This document shows positions 24,958 to 32,489 of a stretch of DNA of 38,101 bases, one piece after another. The notes under the pieces are model-generated. The model saw only the letters and a list, made by a program, of their open reading frames with translations. It did no database searches and was not told the origin of the DNA. Origin of the DNA: Fen-1077 sp050014355 (GTDB lineage Bacteria; Chloroflexota; Dehalococcoidia; Dehalococcoidales; RBG-16-60-22); the NCBI GenBank assembly GCA_050014355.1, contig JBEKDL010000033.1, positions 1 to 38,101 on the forward strand, written 5' to 3'. The first letter of the stretch is position 1, and every line of letters starts with the position of its first letter. Made by a program: the position numbers and the translations under genes.

Positions 24958-25458
24958 TTATATGGTTTTTCCGGCTGACTCCTTGTTCAAATCATCCAGT
25001 AAAGACAGGATTTCCTCATCCGTGGGAATATCGGTCATGTCTTCACCGTAGTGCGCGTAGCGTATCCGGCCAGCTTTATCGATTACCACCAGTGCCGGCA
25101 TCCGGCCCCATTTCGTCAGTTTTATCCGTTGCCCGTAGAGTTTGGCGATATTATGTTTGGGGTCGGGAATGCCGATAAACGGCATCTTTTTTTCACGCCA
25201 GAAAGCACTGAAAGTTTTAGCGTTTTCAGGCCCTACGGCGATAACCTCGGCCTGGCGGTCGATGAATTTCTGGTATTCCTGGCGCAACTGCGCCATGTGC
25301 CGGCGGCAATACGGTCAGGTAAAACCCCGGTTGAATACCAGGACAACGTGCTTCTTCCCTTTGAAATCTGAAAGTTGTACCGCCCTGCCTTCGGAATCGG
25401 TTGCGGTGAAGTCATGAGCAAATCTGGCCTTACTTTCGCTTTCCATCAATCTATTCAT
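24958..25458 (-). CDS. Probable selenocysteine-containing peroxiredoxin
   Basis: The frame runs from ATG 25458 (or 25446) to TAA 24958-24960 with one internal TGA at 25315-25317 (codon 48 or 44). Read through it, the 166-residue protein is an AhpC/TSA-type peroxiredoxin: HDFTATDSEGRAVQLSDFKG, VVLVFNRGFTUPYCRRHMAQ, then LTKWGRMPALVVIDKAGRIRY. The TGA falls exactly where the peroxidatic Cys of the (C/U)PYC motif belongs; the second Cys is kept. A perfect hairpin TGGCGC-AGTT-GCGCCA (25280-25295) starts its loop 26 bases after TGA with G as second loop base, matching bacterial SECIS rules. Selenocysteine peroxiredoxins with UxxC are known from Eubacterium acidaminophilum (PrxU). The alternative is a nonsense mutation of a TGC/TGT codon. 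Without readthrough only a 112-residue fragment lacking the active site would be annotated. Confidence 0.8.
25280..25317 (-). promoter_or_regulatory. Candidate bacterial SECIS element
   Basis: On the minus strand the UGA (25317-25315) is followed by a six-base-pair perfect stem TGGCGC/GCGCCA with loop AGTT. The loop begins 26 bases after the UGA. An outer helix GTATT (25312-25308) with AATAC (25277-25273) can close the structure. Distance, small loop and a G in the first two loop positions agree with the published bacterial SECIS pattern recognised by SelB. Confidence 0.65.
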
Positions 25459-25489
25459 CAATAAAATTATAGAGTCCGTTCAATGGAAT

Positions 25490-25532
25490 AGTTATAAAAC
25501 GGAGGCGAAAAAGATTACAAAATCATGACATT
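25490..25532 (-). promoter_or_regulatory. Shared promoter block, copy A (peroxiredoxin)
   Basis: Reading the minus strand, AATGTCA, then TTTTGTAA with -35-like TTGTAA (25520-25515), 18 bases and -10-like TATAAC (25496-25491) lie in front of the peroxiredoxin gene; a start site near 25484 gives a leader of about 26 bases. The block aligns without gaps to copy B at 32490 (34 of 42 bases identical) and shares its anchor motifs and spacing with copy C at 30158. TGTCA and TGTAA are direct repeats 11 bp apart, the arrangement bound by PhoB/OmpR-type regulators. An additional inverted repeat TCATGACA (25523-25530) / TGTCATGA (25548-25555) overlaps the upstream half. Confidence 0.65.
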
Positions 25533-25668
25533 CAGAGCCGATGCCCGTGTCATGACTGTTCCACCGTTAAATAGCCGCTATTTAGTGGTACAAAAGTCAC
25601 AGAATTATCTTATATCTGCGTCTATCATAGGGTTGGAAGTGGGGAAGAGGAAGGATAGAAAGAAAGAA

Positions 25669-25728
25669 GGTGATGTGGAGCGTGAGATGGAGCGATTAGG
25701 TGATGTGGAGCGTGAGATGGAGCGATTC
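25669..25728 (+). repeat. 30-bp perfect-but-one tandem duplication
   Basis: Two adjacent 30-base units (25669-25698 and 25699-25728) begin GGTGATGTGGAGCG and differ only in the last base. They lie in a purine-rich stretch. In one frame they encode GDVEREMER twice within a weak 82-codon open frame (25525-25773) that has no ribosome site and no recognisable relatives; I do not call that frame a gene. Confidence 0.85.
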
Positions 25729-25893
25729 GGACGGAATGTTCCCGAGCTCCTCGTACGCAGGTCGCTAGCTTGATTGGTTCTTCTGATTCAGGATAATCAG
25801 GCATTTGGCGAGGGAAACCAAACAGGAGGAGTAGTGGAACGAAGCCAAGGGCAGGCGTTCTGAAGCTAACAGCCGAAGAAGCCTGCTCTTTTT
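25722..25893 (+). ncRNA. Structured segment ending in a terminator; possible small RNA
   Basis: This part of the 516-base gap between the peroxiredoxin and AOR genes contains nested complementary segments. AGCGA (25721-25725) can pair with TCGCT (25762-25766). TTGGTT (about 25774-25779) can pair with AACCAA (about 25816-25821), enclosing CTGATT and AATCAG. GCAGGC (25851-25856) pairs with GCCTGC (25881-25886) and is followed by TCTTTTTATTT, a terminator-like end. The AOR promoter starts immediately behind it, so a separate short transcript is possible. I could not match it to 6S, SRP, tmRNA or a T-box, and no promoter for it is clear. The rest of the gap holds promoter block A and the 30-bp repeat. 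Confidence 0.3.
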
Positions 25894-25895
25894 AT

Positions 25896-25924
25896 TTGAA
25901 AAGTGCTGAACGCAGGATTATAAT
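25896..25924 (+). promoter_or_regulatory. Sigma70-type promoter of the AOR operon
   Basis: TTGAAA (25896-25901), a 17-base spacer and a consensus TATAAT (25919-25924) place the start near 25931. The leader contains a small hairpin CAGCCT (25932-25937) / AGGCTG (25947-25952) before AAAAAGGA and ATG 25976. Confidence 0.75.
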
Positions 25925-25975
25925 CTTTTTGCAGCCTTCAGAAAACAGGCTGATTATCTAAAAAGGAAAACCTCC

Positions 25976-27883
25976 ATGGTTCAATACGGCTACGCCGGAG
26001 AAATCCTCACGGTCAATTTATCAAATGGCAGGGTAAGCAAATTGCCCACCCCTGATTACGCGGACAGGTTCCTGGGAGGCAAAGGCCTGGCCGCCCGTCT
26101 TTACTGGGAAATGGTCCCTTCCCTGGCCGCCGCTTTTTCTCCGGAGAACTGCCTCATCTGCGCCAGCGGGCCCGCCGCCGGCTTCACCGGTTTTGCGAGC
26201 AGCCGCTGGCTGGTGTGCGGCAAGACCGCCGCCGGCGAACCTGAAGCCTTTTCCTACGGCAACCTGGGGGGCGGCTGGGGCAATCGACTCAAATTTGCCG
26301 GCTATGACGGCATTGTGGTGCACGGCAAGGCCGATAAGCCGGTCTACCTCTGGATACATGATAACGCGGTCGAGTTCAGAGATGCTTCCCACCTGTGGGG
26401 CAAAACATCTTTTGAGTCCTTCGATGCGCTGAAGGCGGAACACGGCGCGGCGGCGGGCGTCCTCACTATCGGGCAGGCCGCGGAAAACCTCATCGTTTTT
26501 GCCACCCTCCTCGCCGATGAAGGCGCCTCTGGTTCCGGCGGCACCGGCGCTATCATGGGCTCGAAAAATCTTAAAGCTATCGTCGTCGCCGGTGATAAAA
26601 GGCCGGTGGCCGCTCACCCGGATAAAGGGCGTAGCCTGGCCGGGCTACTGCGTGAAATGACCAGGGGGCCGGCTCCTAAAATGTGGTGGATTATACCCGG
26701 CATCACTAAGACCCAGGCCTGCCCAGGTTGCGGTATCGGTTGCACCCGCCAGTCCTATACTGATAAGACCGGCCGCCGCTTTAAGAGCTTCTGCCAGCCT
26801 ATAGACATCTACCGGCGGTCGGCCTATAAATATTACAACGGCTGGAATGAATCGATATTGCTGGCTATGCGCCTTTGCGACCAGTACGGCCTGGACTCGT
26901 GTGTTATTCAGGCCATGATTGAGTGGCTTGGCCTGTGCCGTAAAGAAGGCCTGCTTCATGATAGCGATACCGGTCTGCCGCTATCGAAGATAGGAACCCC
27001 GGAGTTCATCGAAGCGCTCACCCGCATGATAACTTACCGCGAGGGTTTCGGCGCGCAGCTGGCCCGGGGCACGATTAAAGCGGCGGATTCGGTCGGCAAG
27101 CGCGCCGGTGAGCTAATCAGCTATTCCGTCATGAACCGCTCCAATGAGGTTAAGGATTACGACCCGCGTGTAACGCTTCACAACGCGCTTTGCATCGCCA
27201 CCGAGCCGCGCCGTCCCGTCCAGCAGATACACGAAGGCTCCGGCGCTTTGATGTCATGGCTTGGCTGGGAAGCCGGGCAGAATGGCCCCATGTCTTTAAC
27301 ACCCGAAGCCCTGCTGCAAAACGCCGAAAAATATTGGGGCAGCGCCGCCGCCGCGGACTATTCCAGCTATGAAGGGAAAGCGCTTGCCTCCAAGAGGATA
27401 CAGGACCGCACCTACGCTTTTGAAAGCATCGTCCTGTGCAATGCGCGCTGGCCTATGACGCGCAATAAGGCTAACGGGCCCGGACTCGCCGCCCAGATTG
27501 TCTCCGCCGTCACCGGCCGGGAAATTGATGAGGTAGAACTGGAGAAAACAGGTGAAAGAATCTTTAACATGCAGCGCGCCGTGAGCCTGGTCCAGGGCTG
27601 GGCTGGCAGGGAAGACGACAGGCTGCTGGATTTTTATCACAAGGAGCCCATCCAGTACCTGCGCTATGACCGCGAATGTAAAGTGCCCGGCAAAGGCGGG
27701 ACGATCGGTTCCCGCAAAGGGACGGTCATCGAGCGGTCGGAGTTCGAGAAGATGAAAGACGAATACTACGTTCTGCGCGGCTGGGACAAATCATCCGGCC
27801 TGCAAACTAAAGCCGGCCTGGAATCCCTCGACCTGGGAGATATCGCCGGAGAATTAAGCAAAAAGGGACTTATCAAACGATAA
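25976..27883 (+). CDS. Tungsten-dependent aldehyde ferredoxin oxidoreductase
   Basis: The 635-residue protein belongs to the AOR family, which oxidises aldehydes to acids (or the reverse) with ferredoxin using a tungsten bis-pterin cofactor and one [4Fe-4S] cluster. Visible are the family start YAGEILTVNLSNG, FLGGKGLAARL, the pterin-binding FSYGNLGGGWG, GEGASGSGG-like DEGASGSGGTGAIMGSKNLKA (positions about 178-198) and the cluster cysteines C249, C252 and C256 (CPGCGIGC) with C488 (IVLCNARW). Length is normal. It sits 23 bases upstream of an amidohydrolase gene with which it probably forms a two-gene operon. Substrate cannot be told; benzoyl-CoA-reductase-type and simple-aldehyde AORs share these motifs. 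Confidence 0.88.
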   Translation: MVQYGYAGEILTVNLSNGRVSKLPTPDYADRFLGGKGLAARLYWEMVPSLAAAFSPENCLICASGPAAGFTGFASSRWLVCGKTAAGEPEAFSYGNLGGGWGNRLKFAGYDGIVVHGKADKPVYLWIHDNAVEFRDASHLWGKTSFESFDALKAEHGAAAGVLTIGQAAENLIVFATLLADEGASGSGGTGAIMGSKNLKAIVVAGDKRPVAAHPDKGRSLAGLLREMTRGPAPKMWWIIPGITKTQACPGCGIGCTRQSYTDKTGRRFKSFCQPIDIYRRSAYKYYNGWNESILLAMRLCDQYGLDSCVIQAMIEWLGLCRKEGLLHDSDTGLPLSKIGTPEFIEALTRMITYREGFGAQLARGTIKAADSVGKRAGELISYSVMNRSNEVKDYDPRVTLHNALCIATEPRRPVQQIHEGSGALMSWLGWEAGQNGPMSLTPEALLQNAEKYWGSAAAADYSSYEGKALASKRIQDRTYAFESIVLCNARWPMTRNKANGPGLAAQIVSAVTGREIDEVELEKTGERIFNMQRAVSLVQGWAGREDDRLLDFYHKEPIQYLRYDRECKVPGKGGTIGSRKGTVIERSEFEKMKDEYYVLRGWDKSSGLQTKAGLESLDLGDIAGELSKKGLIKR

Positions 27884-27906
27884 TTTAGCTAACGGAGGGT
27901 CAAGAT

Positions 27907-28908
27907 ATGAAACCACCTTACGAACTCAAGGTTGACGCTTACGCCCACATCGTCCCGCCCAAATACCGGGAGGCGCTTTATAAAGTGGCGCCGGAGATGC
28001 ACGACCGCCAGGTAGCGCCCTGCCCGCCGCTTTACGACCTCGACGCGCGCTTCCGCATCATGGACAAATACGAGCCTCTCCGCCAGGTGCTCACACTCGG
28101 TCGAATTCCCGTCGAACATGTCGCCGGGCCGAAAAAGGCCGCCGAGCTGGCTCTCCGGGCCGACGAAGAAATGGCCGAGTTGGTCATCAAGTACCCCTCC
28201 AGGTTCTGCGGCGCTTTAGCCTCTCTCGCCATGAATAATATCGACGCCGCCCTCAAAGAAGCCCGGCACGCGATTGATGACCTGAAATTTCGCGGCGTTT
28301 ACCTGCACACGCCCGTGGACGAAAAACCCCTCGACGCGCCAGAGTTCCTGCCGCTATATGAAATGATGGCCGAATATGACCTGCCGATAGTCATCCACCC
28401 CATGAGAAAGCCCACCCACCCTGATTACCTGACGGAGAAAGAGTCAAAATATAACATGTTCAGCCTCTTCGGCTGGCCTTACGATACCACCAGCGCTATG
28501 GCGCGCCTGGTATTCAGCGGTATCATGGAAAAGTACCCCGGCCTGAAGGTCGTCACCCACCACTGCGGCGGTATGGTGCCGTTCTACGCGGAAAGGATAC
28601 GGCAGTTCACCCAGATAAGGCGCAGCGGGGAAAACCTGGACCTGAAAAAGGACGCCATCGACTATTTCCACATGTTTTACGCTGATACCGCCATCTACGG
28701 CAACACGCCGGCGCTCATGTGCGGATTGGATTTCTTCGGCGCCGACCACCTGCTCTTCGGTATAGATTTCCCGCTGGGCGATACCGAACGCGGCGATAGG
28801 AACTACCGCCAGACTATCAACGCCATCGAGGCCATGGCTATCAGCGACGAAGACCGGAAGAAGATTTACGAAGATAACGCGCGCAAGCTGATGCGCCTGC
28901 CGATATAA
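27907..28908 (+). CDS. Amidohydrolase-2 (ACMSD-like) metal-dependent hydrolase or decarboxylase
   Basis: The 333-residue TIM-barrel protein belongs to the amidohydrolase_2 group that contains aminocarboxymuconate-semialdehyde decarboxylase and aromatic acid decarboxylases. Signature segments are VDAYAHIVP at the N-terminus, GVYLHTPVDEKPL, LPIVIHPM, VVTHHCGGMVPFY and the closing LLFGIDFPLGD. The normal first metal ligand pair HxH is here Y12-A-H14, so one metal ligand is replaced by Tyr; the other His and the Asp are kept. A ribosome site GGAGGG (27893-27898) supports the start. Co-transcription with the AOR suggests a shared pathway, perhaps aromatic or carboxylic acid conversion. It ends three bases from the convergent protease gene. 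Confidence 0.82.
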   Translation: MKPPYELKVDAYAHIVPPKYREALYKVAPEMHDRQVAPCPPLYDLDARFRIMDKYEPLRQVLTLGRIPVEHVAGPKKAAELALRADEEMAELVIKYPSRFCGALASLAMNNIDAALKEARHAIDDLKFRGVYLHTPVDEKPLDAPEFLPLYEMMAEYDLPIVIHPMRKPTHPDYLTEKESKYNMFSLFGWPYDTTSAMARLVFSGIMEKYPGLKVVTHHCGGMVPFYAERIRQFTQIRRSGENLDLKKDAIDYFHMFYADTAIYGNTPALMCGLDFFGADHLLFGIDFPLGDTERGDRNYRQTINAIEAMAISDEDRKKIYEDNARKLMRLPI

Positions 28909-28911
28909 CTG

Positions 28912-30075
28912 CTATTTCTTCGACATGCCCAGATCCTGGCTCAACTGCAGGTGCGCGATGATATCGGCGCGGCTCAATATGCCGATGCACTTTCCGTCCT
29001 GCGTCACCAGCACCTGGTTTATCGCGTGCTGCGCTATCAGCTTGAAAGCGTCGCTCAAGCCGCTCTCCGGCGTGACGGTATAGAGCGGTTGACGCGTCAT
29101 AATACGCTCCGCGCGCGTTACCGCCCACTGGTCCCGCGGTACTTTCTTTACGTCGTCGATGGTGACAATGCCCAGCAACTTATCGTTAGCGCAGACCGGC
29201 ACCGCCCTGCCATGTAGCCTTTGAAAGATATTGCTTACAATCTCCTCTACCGTGGTCTCCGGATTGATGCTGCCGGGCTGGGTGTTCATCACATCCTTTA
29301 CTTTAATGCCGGACAGATGCTCCCGCAGCGTAATTTCCCGGCGCGATGCATCGGCGGCACTCATCAGGAACCAGCCGATAAAGGCTATCCAGATACCGCC
29401 TACCCAGTTGCCTCCCAGTACCTCGTAAACTCCGAAAGCGATAAAAACCCAACCGAATAAACGGCCTACCATAGCTGCGGCGTTGGTCGCTTTCTGTAGG
29501 CTATGGGTGCTGCCCCAGAGTATGGAGCGTAATACGCGACCGCCGTCCAGCGGGAACCCCGGCAGCAGGTTGAAAACGGCCAGGGACAGGTTTATCCAGC
29601 CGAGGTAACCCATGACTGCGTCCAGTGCAGTAGGCTGATTCTTACCGTTTATCAAGTCCAGGAAAGACACCCCATGACCGGCCAGGCCGATAGCCAGTCC
29701 CCAGAAGATAAAACCCAGCACCAGGCTCGTCAGCGGGCCGACGATGGCCATGGCGAATTCCGTCCGGGGTTTCTCCGGCTCTTCCTCCAGGTTGCTGACC
29801 CCGCCGAAGATAAAAAGCGTGATGCTGCTCACCTTCATGCCCCTGGCCTGGGCCACCAGGGAGTGGGCCAGCTCGTGCAGCAGCACCGAGATAAAAAGAA
29901 TGAGCGTTGTAACCACCCCCGCGGTCCAGTACGTCGCCGTGGTCCAGCCCGGATGTTGCTGCGGGTATATACCCGCCGCCAGAGACCAGCTGAACAGGAT
30001 AAAAATGAACAGCCAGGTATAATGAACGCCGATGTCAATCCCGGCGACGCGGAAAAGACGCCACGAGCTTTTCAT
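28912..30075 (-). CDS. Site-2 protease (M50) with two CBS domains
   Basis: The 387-residue membrane metalloprotease has four to six helices and the zinc motif H67-E-L-A-H71 (LLHELAHSLVAQARG), with the third ligand in LLPGFPLDGGRVLRS (about residues 165-180). Two CBS domains follow (about 255-310 and 320-380: IKVKDVMNT, ITRAERIMTRQPLY-like TRAERIMTRQPLY, ILSRADIIAHL), which usually bind adenine nucleotides and control activity. Proteases of this class cleave membrane-bound anti-sigma factors or other single-span proteins. GGAGG is found 11 bases before ATG 30075, and TACAAT upstream in the divergent intergenic region could be its -10. Its substrate is not in view. Confidence 0.9.
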   Translation of the reverse strand: MKSSWRLFRVAGIDIGVHYTWLFIFILFSWSLAAGIYPQQHPGWTTATYWTAGVVTTLILFISVLLHELAHSLVAQARGMKVSSITLFIFGGVSNLEEEPEKPRTEFAMAIVGPLTSLVLGFIFWGLAIGLAGHGVSFLDLINGKNQPTALDAVMGYLGWINLSLAVFNLLPGFPLDGGRVLRSILWGSTHSLQKATNAAAMVGRLFGWVFIAFGVYEVLGGNWVGGIWIAFIGWFLMSAADASRREITLREHLSGIKVKDVMNTQPGSINPETTVEEIVSNIFQRLHGRAVPVCANDKLLGIVTIDDVKKVPRDQWAVTRAERIMTRQPLYTVTPESGLSDAFKLIAQHAINQVLVTQDGKCIGILSRADIIAHLQLSQDLGMSKK

Positions 30076-30157
30076 CGTTAGTCAACCTCCAGCGTAGTTA
30101 ATGTTATTGTAACAGCATTCGGGGTAAAATTCAGCTTATTTGCCTTTATATGTAGCA

Positions 30158-30200
30158 AATGTAATACTTTTGTAACAATTCAAGTTACAATTTTATATTT
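30158..30200 (+). promoter_or_regulatory. Shared promoter block, copy C (glutaredoxin/disulfide reductase)
   Basis: AATGTAA, TTTTGTAAC with -35-like TTGTAA (30170-30175), 18 bases and -10-like TATATT (30194-30199) precede the glutaredoxin gene; start site near 30206. AATGT, TTTTGTAAC and ATTTTATA occur at exactly the same spacing as in copies A and B read in the gene direction. TGTAA at 30160-30164 and 30171-30175 are direct repeats 11 bp apart. In this copy the proximal box is also part of a perfect dyad TTGTAAC-N7-GTTACAA (30170-30190). Confidence 0.65.
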
Positions 30201-30253
30201 GCTTTGTATTAAAGATGTAAAATGAAAATAGGAAATAAGGAGGTGAATCAATT

Positions 30254-30535
30254 ATGGCGGTAAACCATGTCCCCGGTAAAGATGTCGGTCACATAATGCT
30301 GTATGCCTTGAGCACCTGCGTCTGGTGCGGTAAAACCAGGAAGCTCCTGGATGACCTGGGCGTGGCGTACGATTATGAGTACGTCGACCTCCTCCAGGGC
30401 GAGGAAAAGAAAAACGCTATCCAGAAAGTGACGGCCTGGAACCCCGCCTGTTCCTTTCCAACGCTGGTCATCAAAGACAAACAATGCATCATCGGTTTTA
30501 AAGAAGACGATATACGGAAGGCGCTGGCGAAATGA
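30254..30535 (+). CDS. NrdH/glutaredoxin-like thiol-disulfide protein
   Basis: The 93-residue protein has a thioredoxin fold with the active site C22-V-W-C25 (STCVWCGKTRKLL), followed by VAYDYEYVDLLQGEE and the cis-Pro segment SFPTLVI, and ends like glutaredoxins of the NrdH/MJ0307 group. It would carry electrons to ribonucleotide reductase or other disulfide targets. Its partner is the next gene, whose start overlaps its stop (ATGA at 30532-30535). AAGGAGG (30237-30243) precedes the start, and promoter block C lies just upstream. Confidence 0.88.
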   Translation: MAVNHVPGKDVGHIMLYALSTCVWCGKTRKLLDDLGVAYDYEYVDLLQGEEKKNAIQKVTAWNPACSFPTLVIKDKQCIIGFKEDDIRKALAK

Positions 30536-31056
30536 ACCCCGCGGAAATAGCCGGGAATGATATCGATATTCTATACGAAAGACTGTACCGCGAAGCGGAG
30601 GCGGGCGGCTATCATCTTAATCCGGATGTAGAGTTTACGAAGGAGCTCGTCAAAGGATTGATTGTTAATGAGCGGCGGTACGGCTACCGGGCCTGCCCGT
30701 GCCGGCTCGCCTCGGGAAATAAGGCGGAAGACATCGATATCATCTGTCCATGTGATTACCGCGACGCCGACGTGGTGGAATACAACGCCTGCTATTGCGC
30801 TCTGTATGTTTCCGAAGCGGCCCTGAAGGACAGGTCGAAAATAAAAAGTATTCCTGAACGCCGGCCACCGCCGCAGGAGCGACAAAAGAAGAAGACTGGA
30901 GCCGCTTCGGGTGTCCCTGCCGCTGCCGGACCGCTCAAACTGCCTCTGCCGGTCTGGAGGTGCAAGGTCTGCGGCTACCTGTGTGCCAGGGACGCTCCGC
31001 CGGAGGTCTGCCCGGTCTGCAAAGCCAAAAAAGAACGCTTCGAGCGATTTATCTAG
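30532..31056 (+). CDS. Ferredoxin:disulfide reductase with C-terminal rubredoxin domain
   Basis: The 174-residue protein joins the catalytic subunit type of ferredoxin:thioredoxin reductase to a rubredoxin. The first part (about 1-100) has the paired cysteines ACPCRLASG, IICPCDYRDAD and NACYCALYVSE that hold a [4Fe-4S] cluster next to a redox disulfide. After a Lys/Pro linker, residues 140-174 form a rubredoxin-type iron site (WRCKVCGYLCARD, then PEVCPVCKAKKERF). An enzyme of this composition, FDR of Methanosarcina, passes ferredoxin electrons to an NrdH-type glutaredoxin for class III ribonucleotide reductase. The overlapping NrdH-like gene upstream fits the same pair in this bacterium. Confidence 0.87.
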   Translation: MNPAEIAGNDIDILYERLYREAEAGGYHLNPDVEFTKELVKGLIVNERRYGYRACPCRLASGNKAEDIDIICPCDYRDADVVEYNACYCALYVSEAALKDRSKIKSIPERRPPPQERQKKKTGAASGVPAAAGPLKLPLPVWRCKVCGYLCARDAPPEVCPVCKAKKERFERFI

Positions 31057-31110
31057 CCGGTGTTTACGCCATTCCTTTTGAATCGATGTTGAATCTATCA
31101 CCGTCGCCGT

Positions 31111-31482
31111 TCAGGCAATGGTGACCAGGTACTCCTTGCCGCCTTCGGCGCGCTCTTTGACCAGCTCCGAGTGCATCAAGGGCAATAGCTGGAGTTTTAA
31201 GTCTTCATCAGAGAAGCCGAAGCGCTGCATCACTTCCTGCCGTGTCGCCCGGCCCCGGCTTTTAATATATTCGTAAATATTTGTTTCCAGTTCCGTCATG
31301 CCGGCGGCACCTTTTTCTCCGTGCCGCTTCCGGCCGCTCGTTTCGATATAACTCGCCCAGGGGTCACACTCTTTGATTGACAGCCCGATATCCATCAGGC
31401 AGTCTTCACAGTATACCTTTCCCTGATGGACATAACTCCGGGCTTCCGCTATTTCACGCTTACAACGACTGCATTGCACCAT
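31111..31482 (-). CDS. Zinc-ribbon and winged-helix protein
   Basis: From ATG 31482 (AAAGGG eight bases upstream; a longer frame to 31515 is rejected) the protein has 123 residues. The first 45 carry a LIM-like zinc ribbon with CSRCKREI and CEDCL, separated by about 18 residues. The C-terminal 60 residues (TELETNIYEYIKSRGRATRQ, then EDLKLQLLPLMHSELVKERA) look like a winged helix-turn-helix. It may be a small DNA-binding regulator. It is convergent with the disulfide reductase gene and the first of three consecutive minus-strand genes ending with UspA upstream. Function unknown. Confidence 0.7.
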   Translation of the reverse strand: MVQCSRCKREIAEARSYVHQGKVYCEDCLMDIGLSIKECDPWASYIETSGRKRHGEKGAAGMTELETNIYEYIKSRGRATRQEVMQRFGFSDEDLKLQLLPLMHSELVKERAEGGKEYLVTIA

Positions 31483-31525
31483 ATTCACCCTTTTCTTTAT
31501 GGCGCTGCCGGCCATCCTGTCCTGC

Positions 31526-31831
31526 TTACGTCAGCCTTTTTGATAGAATATTTGTCCGGCTGGCCACCGCCCTGGCCGCCTGCTCTTTGTTCATCGCCGC
31601 GCGAAGATTAGCGGCCAGTACTTCGTCCCCGTAGACATCTTTGATCCATGTGGCGAAATCGTTCTTCTCTCCGTTGGCATGATAGAGATAGATATCATTG
31701 GACATGTGCTTAAATTCTTCATTAAGCTCTTTCAGGTTGCGGACGACGCAGCCGTCGTTCACCCAGAACGCCTGCTCCTGCGGCACGTCTCCGAGCAACC
31801 TCTGCGCCTGCTGTTTCAATGTTTCCACCAT
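31526..31831 (-). CDS. DUF5752-like small protein
   Basis: From ATG 31831, eight bases after AAGGAGG, the product has 101 residues (a TTG-initiated longer frame overlaps the ribosome site and is rejected). The central part AFWVNDGCVVRNLKELNEEF, then IYLYHANGEKNDFATWIKDV and GDEVLAANLRA, matches the pattern of DUF5752, found mainly in archaea and anaerobic bacteria, which combines a conserved Asn-Asp-Phe-Ala with His-x-Asn. No biochemical role is established. It lies in a minus-strand run between UspA and the zinc-ribbon protein and may belong to the same stress-related group. Confidence 0.65.
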   Translation of the reverse strand: MVETLKQQAQRLLGDVPQEQAFWVNDGCVVRNLKELNEEFKHMSNDIYLYHANGEKNDFATWIKDVYGDEVLAANLRAAMNKEQAARAVASRTNILSKRLT

Positions 31832-31954
31832 TTTATTGACCTCCTTCAATATCCTTCATTAAAGCGTCAACCGGAATGCCGGAATTCAAGCCGGTTTCCG
31901 GGTCATTTGTCCTGCTGTCACTTTCGCTAATCGTTTCATACCTTCTGTTTGAGT

Positions 31955-32422
31955 CTAGACCCCGGGTATGCAGCCCGGCGCCCTGACCATCAGCACCGGC
32001 ACACAGGAAGAACGGAGCACCCGGTCCGCCACGCTCCCCCAGACCCACCGGCTCACACCGGAGCGCCCGTGTGTGGCGATGATAATCAGGTCCATCTCAT
32101 TATTTTTAGCGTAATCGGTGATACTTTCGGCTTCATTGCCCCTTATCACTTCCCGATGGACTTCGATATCCGTGTACTTTATTTTGTCTGTGACCTGTTT
32201 AAGATAACTTTCGGCCGCCGTAACCGCATCTTTATTGATGCTGACCACATCCACGGAGCTGATGCTGTCACCCATGTAATCACTGACCGGGTAAAAAGGT
32301 TTGACCACGCGCAGAAAATAAATATTTTGCACGTTGCAGCCGGCAGCGATTGTTTCCAGATGAGGCAAGACGCATTCCGCTAGCTTCGAACCGTCCAATG
32401 GCACCAGCACTTTCTTATACAT
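31955..32422 (-). CDS. Universal stress protein (UspA family)
   Basis: From ATG 32422 (GGAG four bases upstream) the product has 155 residues with the UspA fold: MYKKVLVPLDGSKLAECVLP at the N-terminus and the ATP-binding signature GRSGVSRWVWGSVADRVLR near the C-terminus, which contains all Gly and Ser positions of G-x2-G-x9-G-S. The protein should bind ATP. Such proteins accumulate under starvation or oxidative and energy stress. Promoter block B lies upstream in the divergent region shared with etfB. Confidence 0.92.
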   Translation of the reverse strand: MYKKVLVPLDGSKLAECVLPHLETIAAGCNVQNIYFLRVVKPFYPVSDYMGDSISSVDVVSINKDAVTAAESYLKQVTDKIKYTDIEVHREVIRGNEAESITDYAKNNEMDLIIIATHGRSGVSRWVWGSVADRVLRSSCVPVLMVRAPGCIPGV

Positions 32423-32489
32423 GTGTCTCCTATCCAGTCCGGGAACAGCTTCCAGAATATGACCTATTTTAGACACGTTGTGATGAAAA

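Noticed and set aside
25233..25421. Separate 62-codon minus-strand gene upstream of the peroxiredoxin fragment
   Set aside because: It is a shifted frame over the N-terminal half of the selenocysteine peroxiredoxin; the true frame continues through the TGA.
25525..25773. 82-codon + strand open frame over the tandem repeat
   Set aside because: No ribosome site, starts inside promoter block A, low-complexity product without recognisable motif; coding is not supported.
25780..25893. T-box leader, because AGTAGTGGAACGAAG faintly resembles the T-box antiterminator motif
   Set aside because: The match is poor, no stem I specifier arrangement is visible, a full promoter follows the terminator, and the downstream gene is not an amino-acid gene.
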